Assembly: GCF_002532075.1 (NCBI RefSeq)
Contig: NZ_LYXE01000157.1
Span: 102,126-166,125, forward strand
Reading direction: 5' to 3'
Length of the DNA: 64,000 bases
Source: Candidatus Chloroploca asiatica
GTDB taxonomy: Bacteria; Chloroflexota; Chloroflexia; Chloroflexales; Chloroflexaceae
The notes below the pieces were generated by a model. The model had not been told where the DNA came from. It made no database searches and saw only the letters and a program-made list of their open reading frames with translations. Below, piece by piece: positions 52,859 through 60,138 of this stretch (positions are counted from its first letter, which is position 1; every line of letters begins with the position of its first letter). A program made the translations under genes and the position numbers.

Positions 52859-54958
52859 ATGCGAAGGTCAGAAGACATCGCCAATCGCCCAGTCGTCAAA
52901 GTCGAAAACCTTGGCATCGCTTACGAGACAAGTGCCGGCGATGTGCTGGCGGTACGTGATGTCTCGTTCGAGATCTTTCGAGGCGAAGCACTTGGCATTG
53001 TGGGCGAATCGGGGTGCGGCAAGAGTACCGTAGCCTTTGGAATGGTCAATTATCTTGGGCGCAATGGCAAGATCGCCCATGGCTCGATCTCGTTCCAGGG
53101 GCAATCACTGGTTGGGCGTAGCCCCGAAGAATTGCGCCGCTTGCGGGGCGACCAGATTGCTATGGTCTACCAGGATCCAATGACATCGCTCAACCCGGTG
53201 CTGCGCATTGGCAAGCAAATGGCCGAGGTGTTGATGACGCACCGAGGGATGGCGAAGGAAGAGGCCCGCGAACGCTGTGTCACGATGCTGCGCAAAGTCA
53301 ATATGCCCGATCCAGAACTGGTGTTGCAAAAGTATCCTCACCAGATTTCAGGTGGTCAGCAGCAACGCGTGGTGATCGCGATGGCGATGTTGAATAATCC
53401 AGCGCTGTTGGTGATGGACGAACCAACGACGGCCCTGGATGTCACCGTCGAGGCAACGGTACTCGATCTCGTTGATGATTTACGGCGCGAGTTTGATACG
53501 GCAATTATGTTTATTAGCCACAACCTCGGCGTGATTGCACGTGTCTGTGATCGGGTTGCCGTGATGTATGCCGGCGAAGTGGTTGAAATCGCATCAGTTC
53601 ACGAACTCTTTGCCAACCCGCGCCATCCTTATACGCAGGGGCTCATTCGCTGTGTGCCGCGGCTTGGCCGCAGCAAGGCAAGCAGTGTCCTCTATCCAAT
53701 TCCTGGCCGTGTGCCTTCACCCGATAACCAACCCGCCGGCTGCACCTTCGAGCCGCGCTGTGATTATGCCCACGAGTCGTGTCGCGCCAAGCGCATACCG
53801 TTACGCGAGTTTCAACCCAACCATCGTGTACGCTGCCTCTTCGCCGAAGAGATCGATGCCTCACAGTGGACCCCCAGTGAAGCGCTGATCCCCCTCGCGC
53901 AGGCTTCACCTGATAGCGAGCCGATCCTTGAAGTTGACTCACTCAAAACCTACTATCGCCAGGCCAGTTCGTCGGCGCTGAGCTTGATTGGTCTCGCCAA
54001 ACCACGTTATCTCAAAGCAGTTGATGATGTCTCGTTTAGCCTGCCGAAAGGCATCACCCTCGGCGTTGTTGGCGAATCAGGCTGCGGCAAGAGCACGCTG
54101 ATCAAGACAATCATTGGGCTTGAAGAGTTGTCGGGGGGCAAGATTGAGTTTATGGGGGTTGATCTGGGGGGCAAGGTCAATAAACGCGACATGGCAACGA
54201 TCCGTGAGTTGCAGATGGTCTTTCAAAATCCGAATGCAACGATGAACCCCAGTTATCCCATTGGACGCCAGCTTGAACGCCCGTTGCGGCGCTTCAAGAT
54301 TGTCCCCCCGAGTGAGATCCGGGCCGAGGTTGTGCGCCTGTTGCGAGCGGTCAAGCTTGACGAACACTACTATGATCGTTTGCCCAATCAGTTAAGTGGG
54401 GGCGAAAAGCAGCGGGTTGGCATTGCCCGTGCGTTTGCCGGACGGCCTGATCTTGTGCTCTGCGATGAGCCCGTGTCGGCGCTCGATGTCTCGGTGCAGG
54501 CCGCAGTGCTCAATTTGCTCGCCGAGATCCAGCAACAGCAGAACACGACGCTCTTGATGATTGCCCATGACTTGAGTGTGGTACGCTTCTTTTCCGATAT
54601 GATTGCGGTGATGTACCTTGGACAGATCGTCGAGATTGGCCCTGCCGAGGCGATCTATGCGCCTCCGTACCACCCCTATACTGAATCACTGCTGGCGGCG
54701 GTGCCTATCCCAGATCCCACGGTTGAGCAGGCGCATGTGCGGCTTTCGGGGAATGTGCCGAGCCCGCTTGATCCGCCGTCGGGGTGCCGTTTTCACACAC
54801 GTTGCCCCCGCCGCCACCTCTTGCCGGATGATGGTAAACTATGCACAACGACCGTGCCGCCATGGCAAGAGGCCGGTGATGGACATCGGATTTTCTGTCA
54901 TATTCCGCTCGATCAACTGCGTGCCTTTGAACCTGCGGTCAAGATGTCCCAGGAATAG
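52859..54958 (+). CDS. Fused double ABC ATPase (OppD-OppF) of the peptide transporter
   Basis: 699 residues with two complete ATPase halves. The first has Walker A GESGCGKS at 49-56, signature SGGQQQRVVIAMA, Walker [14 protein letters not shown] and a Cys-rich CTFEPRCDYAHESC end. The second has Walker A near 405, [28 protein letters not shown] and GCRFHTRCPRRH. It replaces the separate OppD and OppF seen at 40954-43140. AGGA precedes the ATG at 52859. It is the last gene of the binding protein-permease-permease-ATPase set. Confidence 0.94.
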   Translation: MRRSEDIANRPVVKVENLGIAYETSAGDVLAVRDVSFEIFRGEALGIVGESGCGKSTVAFGMVNYLGRNGKIAHGSISFQGQSLVGRSPEELRRLRGDQIAMVYQDPMTSLNPVLRIGKQMAEVLMTHRGMAKEEARERCVTMLRKVNMPDPELVLQKYPHQISGGQQQRVVIAMAMLNNPALLVMDEPTTALDVTVEATVLDLVDDLRREFDTAIMFISHNLGVIARVCDRVAVMYAGEVVEIASVHELFANPRHPYTQGLIRCVPRLGRSKASSVLYPIPGRVPSPDNQPAGCTFEPRCDYAHESCRAKRIPLREFQPNHRVRCLFAEEIDASQWTPSEALIPLAQASPDSEPILEVDSLKTYYRQASSSALSLIGLAKPRYLKAVDDVSFSLPKGITLGVVGESGCGKSTLIKTIIGLEELSGGKIEFMGVDLGGKVNKRDMATIRELQMVFQNPNATMNPSYPIGRQLERPLRRFKIVPPSEIRAEVVRLLRAVKLDEHYYDRLPNQLSGGEKQRVGIARAFAGRPDLVLCDEPVSALDVSVQAAVLNLLAEIQQQQNTTLLMIAHDLSVVRFFSDMIAVMYLGQIVEIGPAEAIYAPPYHPYTESLLAAVPIPDPTVEQAHVRLSGNVPSPLDPPSGCRFHTRCPRRHLLPDDGKLCTTTVPPWQEAGDGHRIFCHIPLDQLRAFEPAVKMSQE

Positions 54959-54982
54959 CGCCCCCGGCGCAGGAGGAGCCTT

Positions 54983-55660
54983 ATGCTGGTTAAGGATTAT
55001 ATGCTCCAGCATCCGATTATGATTGAACCGCATAAACGTCTTGCCGATGCGCGTGCGTTGCTCGTCGAAAATGAGATCTATTATCTACCTGTGGTGGGCG
55101 ATGGCAAGCGCTTTCTTGGAATGATCACGCCTCCACGTCTTGCGATACCCCCCGAGCGTATGGCAAGTCTGGATGTGTGGGAAATCTCGAATTATCTCGC
55201 CAATTTGACGGTCGAAAAGGTAATGCTGAAGGCCCGAGATTTGCCGACGATTGGCCCGCATGCTACGCTTGAAGAAGCATCGCAGCTCATGATCAAAACA
55301 AAAGTCGGTGGCCTGGCGGTGCTTGAAGGCCCGGTTGTGCTTGGCCTGATTACTGACAATCATCTGCTGGTCGAGTTGAGCAATCTCCTCGGTGCCTTCG
55401 AGCCGGGTTGGCGCGTCACCGTGCGGATCAAGGGCAAACGCGGTGATTTGCTCCGCCTCATTCGTGCTGTGACTGATCGGGACTGGACGATCATGGCTCT
55501 GGGCAATGTGCGTACCCCCAAGAAACCTGATGACTGGGATGTTGTGCTCAAGGTCGTGGGGTGTACCCGCGAAGAACTGGTGGACGCGATTGCGCAACTT
55601 GACGGCCAGGTGTTACGGGATATTCGCGAGACCGCAAGCTATGCGTATGTGAAGTCATGA
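54983..55660 (+). CDS. CBS-domain pair protein with ACT-like C-terminus
   Basis: 225 residues. Two CBS motifs span about 1-130 (VKDYMLQHPIMIEPHKRLADA... and VEKVMLKARDLPTIGPHATLEEASQLM), followed by an ACT-like segment (about 140-220, with VTVRIKGKRGDLLRLIRAVTD). Such proteins bind adenosyl ligands and often act as regulators (AcuB-like). AGGAG precedes the ATG, and its stop overlaps the start of the GHMP kinase gene (ATGA), so they are coupled. Confidence 0.85.
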   Translation: MLVKDYMLQHPIMIEPHKRLADARALLVENEIYYLPVVGDGKRFLGMITPPRLAIPPERMASLDVWEISNYLANLTVEKVMLKARDLPTIGPHATLEEASQLMIKTKVGGLAVLEGPVVLGLITDNHLLVELSNLLGAFEPGWRVTVRIKGKRGDLLRLIRAVTDRDWTIMALGNVRTPKKPDDWDVVLKVVGCTREELVDAIAQLDGQVLRDIRETASYAYVKS

Positions 55661-56604
55661 AAACGAGTGTCGTTGGCTCTGCTCTTTTGCCCTTTGGTGT
55701 GGCGAAGGTGGCGCATCAAGCCCAGCCAGTGCCATGCCTGGTTGGGCTTTCGTTGCAACATCCGCCGGTGCATCTTATTGCGCAGCCCTGCAATGGGTTA
55801 CTCGTCACCGGGGCGCGTGCTGATGCGGCGCTGCGGTACGCCGAGGCGTTCCTGCGTTTCTACGCACTCCCTGCGCAGGTTGAACTTCAGGTTGAACTGG
55901 CTGTTCCACTTGGGCAGGGGCTTGGCTCTGATGCCGCGCTGGCGTTGACGGTGGCGCAAACACTTGCCCAGTTTTATGCGTTGCCAGCTGACAATCTCCC
56001 GAGTCTCGCGGCTGCTGTGGGGCTCGATACAACTGATGCGCTTGCCATCTATGGTGCAATGCACGGTGGTTTGCTGGGTGTCGAGGTTGCGCTGGGTGAT
56101 GAGCCCCGACCTTCTGGCCTGCCAGTCCTTGTGCGTCAGCAGCCTATTGCGCATCCCGAACGCCATGCATGGGTCTTTGTCCTCGTCTTGCCGCGTCTCG
56201 CCCCTGGTGCCGCGCTGCCCGACGAACGCGGTTTGCTTGCCCAGATCGCCCGTGTGTCTGCCTCCAGCGAAGATCCAGAAGAAACTGGCGAACAGCTCTT
56301 TGCCGCCGCCGCCGCCGATGATCTTGCAACCTTCGCACGCAGCCTGCAAAGCATCGAGAGCCAGACGCGACAAGTGCTTGAACAGAATCAGATAGTGCCG
56401 GCACTGACAACAGACGACAAAAACGTGTTAGACTTTATGCGCTCACACGGTACGATCGCGCAAGGCCGTTGTCTGACCGGCAACGCATGGTGGGGGCTCA
56501 TCGGCGGAGCCTCAGCAAGCCAGGTTCTTCGGGCTCAGCTACGTCGCTACCCTGGCCTTGCAGGTGGTATGGTGATGGCTGCCATTGCGAGCAAGCGCTC
56601 GTAA
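55657..56604 (+). CDS. GHMP kinase superfamily protein (beta-RFAP synthase-like)
   Basis: 315 residues. The ATP-binding loop PLGQGLGSDAALALTVA (84-100) corresponds to the GHMP P-x3-GLGSSAA motif with one Ser replaced. The C-terminal RCLTGNAWWGLIGG recalls the QSSWGP region of beta-ribofuranosylaminobenzene 5'-phosphate synthase, an early tetrahydromethanopterin enzyme. The similarity is partial, so it could be another sugar or homoserine kinase relative. It is coupled to the CBS gene, which may regulate it. Confidence 0.6.
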   Translation: MKTSVVGSALLPFGVAKVAHQAQPVPCLVGLSLQHPPVHLIAQPCNGLLVTGARADAALRYAEAFLRFYALPAQVELQVELAVPLGQGLGSDAALALTVAQTLAQFYALPADNLPSLAAAVGLDTTDALAIYGAMHGGLLGVEVALGDEPRPSGLPVLVRQQPIAHPERHAWVFVLVLPRLAPGAALPDERGLLAQIARVSASSEDPEETGEQLFAAAAADDLATFARSLQSIESQTRQVLEQNQIVPALTTDDKNVLDFMRSHGTIAQGRCLTGNAWWGLIGGASASQVLRAQLRRYPGLAGGMVMAAIASKRS

Positions 56605-56645
56605 GAGGTTAAGCTTTGCAATGTTCTCGCCAGTATAAGCACGGA

Positions 56646-56785
56646 GTCTAGGGCCAATACTTTTCAAATAAGCTCACGCGAAGGCGCAAAGGCGCGAAGA
56701 CGCGAAGGGTTCGCTCGCGTACGCGAAAAACGTTGCGCCTTTGCGTCAAAACAATCGCCTTATTTGCAAGGTATTGGGTCTAGGG
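56646..56785. mobile_element. MITE-like element with 8-bp target-site duplication
   Basis: GTCTAGGG occurs at 56646-56653 and again at 56778-56785, exactly flanking a 124-bp segment (56654-56777). The segment begins CCAATACTTTTCAAATAAG and ends with the near-perfect inverse CTTATTTGCAAGGTATTGG, two to three mismatches in 19. The interior is made of CGCAAAGGCG-like stretches that also pair. It encodes nothing. This is the structure of a non-autonomous transposable element mobilised in trans; no transposase is in the window. Confidence 0.75.
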
Positions 56786-56835
56786 TGGCAGCCCTCAACT
56801 TCATACACACGAAGCCAGCAGAAAAAGGAAGTGGT

Positions 56836-57765
56836 ATGCGTATTGCCATCGTTGGCGTTGGTGGTGTCGGCGGTTATTTTGGTGGACGCCTAGCGCAGGC
56901 TGGTCACGAGGTCCATTTTATTGCCCGCGGTGCCCATCTTGCGGCTATCCGCGAGCATGGCTTGCGGGTCGCGAGTTTTCTGGGTGATTTCACGATCCAG
57001 CCTGTGCATGCAACCGATAACCCGGCTGACGTGGGTCCCGTTGATTATGTGCTGGTCGGTGTCAAGAGTTGGCAACTCGCCGAGGCAGCGACCTCGATGC
57101 GGCCCTTGCTTGGCCCCACAACGGCGGTGGTGCCATTGCTCAACGGCATTGAGGCGAGCGATACCCTTGCCGAAATCCTTGGCCCCGACCATGCGATGGA
57201 TGGGCTCTGTCGGATCCTGGCGTCAATCGGGGGTCCTGGCCTGATCAAGCATAGCGGCATTGAGCCGTCACTCGCTTTTGGTGAGCGTGATAACCGGTGT
57301 ACCCCCCGCGCTGAAGCGCTCGCGGCGGCCTTTAAAGCCGCCGGGATCCGCGCCTCGGTTCCGCCTGATATTCAGGTGGCAACCTGGGAAAAATTTATGT
57401 TAATCTGTACATGGAGTGGCCTGGGGGCGATTACGCGCGCACCGATTGGTGTATGGCGTGCCGCGCCCGGTACCCGCGCGATTGCCGAAGCCGTCTTGAC
57501 CGAAGTTGTTGCTGTAGGCCAGGCCCGTGGGGTTGCCCTAAATATGGAGCGAGTTGCCACCGTCATGAACTTTATTGACGAAATGCCCGCTGCTGGTACC
57601 TCCTCAATGCAGCGCGATATGATGGAAGGCCGCCCCTCGGAACTCGAAGCTCAGAATGGTGCCATTGTTCATCTCGGCGCAGCCGCAGGGGTTCCTACGC
57701 CGACGAACAACTTCATCTACCACTGCCTGCTCCCTCAGGAACTGGCAGCGCGGCGTGCGTTGTGA
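56836..57765 (+). CDS. panE: 2-dehydropantoate 2-reductase
   Basis: 309 residues from the ATG at 56836 with AAGGA about 6 nt upstream. The NADPH-binding motif GVGGVGGYFGGRLA (7-20), the family segment LLNGIEASDTL and the catalytic Lys in VATWEKFMLIC are present, with the end SSMQRDMMEGRPSELEAQNG. It makes pantoate for pantothenate and coenzyme A. It stands alone between the MITE-like element and a long palindrome. The leader contains the right end of the element. Confidence 0.93.
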   Translation: MRIAIVGVGGVGGYFGGRLAQAGHEVHFIARGAHLAAIREHGLRVASFLGDFTIQPVHATDNPADVGPVDYVLVGVKSWQLAEAATSMRPLLGPTTAVVPLLNGIEASDTLAEILGPDHAMDGLCRILASIGGPGLIKHSGIEPSLAFGERDNRCTPRAEALAAAFKAAGIRASVPPDIQVATWEKFMLICTWSGLGAITRAPIGVWRAAPGTRAIAEAVLTEVVAVGQARGVALNMERVATVMNFIDEMPAAGTSSMQRDMMEGRPSELEAQNGAIVHLGAAAGVPTPTNNFIYHCLLPQELAARRAL

Positions 57766-57798
57766 TGCGGAAAAAGAGGGCCTGTTGCGCCAGGAAAC

Positions 57799-57855
57799 AG
57801 GTTACTGCTCGTGAAAGCTGCCAGCTTTGCTGGCAGCTTTCACGAGCAGTAACCT
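57799..57855 (+). repeat. 57-bp palindrome between panE and the antiporter gene
   Basis: Perfect 27-bp arms around a TTT loop, apex GCTGCCAGC-TTT-GCTGGCAGC. It lies 33 bp past panE and ends one base before AGGAA, the likely Shine-Dalgarno of the next gene on the same strand. Confidence 0.7.
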
Positions 57856-57872
57856 AGGAACCACAAAAACAT

Positions 57873-59525
57873 ATGATCTTTGACACGCAAACACTGATCG
57901 CGATGTTCGGGTTGATCGGCGCGGTGATCATCGGTGGCGCACTGATGGCCGGGCCTGCCGAGCGTACCGGTTTGCCGGGGCTAGCGGTGTTTCTGCTGCT
58001 GGGCCTTGTGCTCGGGCCGTTTGGCCTCGGCCTGGTCAATATGACCCTCGATGATCCCTTTTTGCGCGTTGTCTCAACGCTCAGCCTGGTGCTGGTGCTC
58101 TTTACCGATGCGATGACGCTCGATCTCGGTGAGGTGCGGCGCAATAAGACGCTCGCTGCATTGATTCTTGGCCCCGGGACGCTACTGGCTGCGTTTGGCC
58201 TTGCCGGCGCAGCCTGGTGGCTGCTCGATCTCCCGCTCGTTGCCGCGATCATTCTCGGTGCTGCGGTGGCTTCGACCGATCCGGTGGTCTTGCGTGGCAT
58301 GCTTCAGGGCAGCGGCATGCCACCCAGGATGCACCTTGCGCTGCGCCTCGAGAGCGGCATGAATGATGTGCTGCTCTTGCCGATTGTGATGATCGCACTA
58401 GCGTTTGGGATCGCCGGAGGAACGCCGTCTGCGGGGACGCTCGTGAGTCTGCTGGTCAGCCTCTTTTTGCTTGGGCCGCTCGCCGGAATCTTTGTTGGCG
58501 TGGCGTCAGTGCGTTTGCTTGTTTTGGTGCGGGATCGCTTTGGGGTGCGCCGCGAGTATGAGTCGCTCTATGTGATCGGCGTGGCGCTGGCTGCCTTTGC
58601 TGCCGCTGAAGCCCTCGGTGGCAGTGGCTTTCTCGCGGCCTTCGCCGCTGGCCTTGTGGTCTCGTCGCTTGACGTTGAACTCTGCGATTGCTTTCTTGAG
58701 TATGGGCAGGTTACTGCCGAGATGGCGCTGCTTTTCACCTATGTCTTGCTCGGTACATCGCCGATCTGGAGTGGTCTCGGGGTGATCGGGCCGGCGGCGC
58801 TGCTCTTTGTGGCGATCGTACTGCTGGTGCGTCTGCCGATCTTTGCCGTGGCCCTCGGCTCGGTCGGGTTGACGGTCCGCGAGCGTCTGACCCTGGGATG
58901 GTACGGGCCGCGTGGCCTCGGAGCGCTGCTGTTGGCGCTACTCGCTGTTTTTGGCGACCTCCCCGATGGCGAACGAGTGGTCGCCCTAGCGAGCCTGGTT
59001 GTCCTTGTGTCAGTGGCGCTGCAGGGCGGTTGGCCGCTGCTTCGGCGTCGGCGACGCACCCCGTCAGGTGCGCCAGCACCGGTGCTTGCTTCCCCTCAGC
59101 GCCCAACCGAGGGTGAGCTAATCCCGCTGATGCCCGCTTCGGGCCAGATCGAAGCGATCCCGCTGATGCCTGCGCCAGGTTTGCCGGAACGGATGAACCT
59201 TGAGCAGTTGCGCCTGCATCAGTCGCGTGGTGAGCAAGTGGTGCTGATTGATGTGCGTACCGAGCGCAGCTATCGTGCAACCGAGACAATGGCCGATGGG
59301 TCGTTGCGCGTACCACCCGACCGTGCCGTAGCGACCCTCAAAGCGCACGGCGTGCCCAGTGAGGCGTGGGTGGTGGCGTATTGCACCTGAGGAAGCGAAG
59401 AGACAAGCGCCCGGGTGGCGCGAGAATTGCATAAAGCAGGCTGGCCCCGTGCCCGTGCCCTCGTTGGTGGTTGGCAAGCATGGGTTGATGCCGATTTGCC
59501 CTTGATGCCGCGCATTGAAGAGTAA
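57873..59525 (+). CDS. Na+/H+ antiporter (CPA1 type) fused to a rhodanese domain with in-frame TGA: candidate selenoprotein
   Basis: 550 codons if the TGA at 59388-59390 is read through. Residues about 1-400 form a 12-helix Na+/H+ exchanger with AAVASTDPVVLRGML and LALRLESGMNDVLLLP. A Pro-rich linker follows, then a rhodanese domain from about 440 (VVLIDVRTERSY, GSLRVPPDRAV). The active-site Cys504 is in AYCT; the next codon is TGA, then GSEETSARVAREL, GWPRARALVGGWQAW and DLPLMP continue the domain to TAA. In many rhodaneses this position is Cys (CTCPNE-type loop), so TGA would make Cys-Thr-Sec. Stopping at the TGA would give 505 residues without the end of the domain. The gene ends 4 bp from the convergent phosphatase. 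Confidence 0.7.
59388..59421 (+). promoter_or_regulatory. Candidate bacterial SECIS element downstream of the TGA
   Basis: After the TGA, GCGCC (59407-59411) pairs with GGCGC (59417-59421) around CGGGT, a loop with several G. The loop starts 21 nt after the TGA, within the range for bacterial SECIS elements. CAA/TTG can add lower pairs across a bulge. A short GC stem can occur by chance, so this is supportive only. Confidence 0.4.
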
Positions 59526-59528
59526 GCC

Positions 59529-60044
59529 TTACCAACGCAAAATATAGTCTCGTTGCTGCTGTGTTTCGGGGCTGTGGGGGTGGTAGATGCGTTTGGCGAC
59601 CCCTTGCCAGTGACGGGCAAGCGTTGCCAACGCATCTTCACCGCGCATCCCGCGACGTACCAGCCAGCAACCAACCACGGTGCCTGTTCGCCCAATGCCC
59701 CCCCAACAGTGCAGATAGACCGTCTGCCCGGCGGCGATTTCGCCATCAAGGTAGTCCAGGATCGCCTCCATCGCGTCCCGCGAACGCGGAATGCTGCCGT
59801 CATCAATCGACATCCGCCGGTAGCGCACGGTCATCTGGCGGAACTGAGCCTCGGTGGCGAGCAGCGCCTCGTATGGCACAAGCGCGCCGACCTCGGTGAG
59901 ATCAAGGAACGAGGTGATGCCGGCATCGAGGTGCAGCGCAAGACGTCGTTGCGCCAGATCCGGCACCGCCGCGCCTGGATACTCGCCCGCAATCAACTGG
60001 GGCGCAACCAGGTAACAATTGTCGTGGGGAAGAACTTTCATCAT
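59529..60044 (-). CDS. Dual-specificity/tyrosine phosphatase-like protein
   Basis: 171 residues. The active-site signature YLHCWGGIGRTGT (H-C-x5-R-T/S) is near residues 109-121, preceded by the acid-loop region MSIDDGSIPRS. This is the DSP/PTP fold. A general acid Asp in the SIDDG loop is plausible. TATACT at minus 60055-60050 lies so close that transcription would begin at the start codon, so the mRNA may be leaderless; the second Met (60041) may also be used. It is convergent with the antiporter-rhodanese gene. Substrate unknown. Confidence 0.88.
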   Translation of the reverse strand: MMKVLPHDNCYLVAPQLIAGEYPGAAVPDLAQRRLALHLDAGITSFLDLTEVGALVPYEALLATEAQFRQMTVRYRRMSIDDGSIPRSRDAMEAILDYLDGEIAAGQTVYLHCWGGIGRTGTVVGCWLVRRGMRGEDALATLARHWQGVAKRIYHPHSPETQQQRDYILRW

Positions 60045-60075
60045 AAGGCAGTATACCGTGCTTTTGATGCAGTGG

Positions 60076-60081
60076 TATACT
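60076..60081 (+). promoter_or_regulatory. -10 of the acyl-CoA ligase gene
   Basis: TATACT 58 bp before the ATG at 60139; no clear -35. AAGGAG at 60120-60125 is the Shine-Dalgarno, 13 nt from the start. Confidence 0.45.
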
Positions 60082-60138
60082 GAAATAGATGCGGCATGTG
60101 CCCCCTAGAGCCGTTCATCTAAGGAGATCTACACGACA

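Noticed and set aside
59388..59390. TGA read as tryptophan (variant code)
   Set aside because: Many genes here end in TGA at the right family length, and TGG Trp codons are used normally.
59118..59477. Minus-strand frames of 100-190 residues over the antiporter-rhodanese gene
   Set aside because: They are antisense shadows of a GC-rich coding sequence with no ribosome-binding site or family match.
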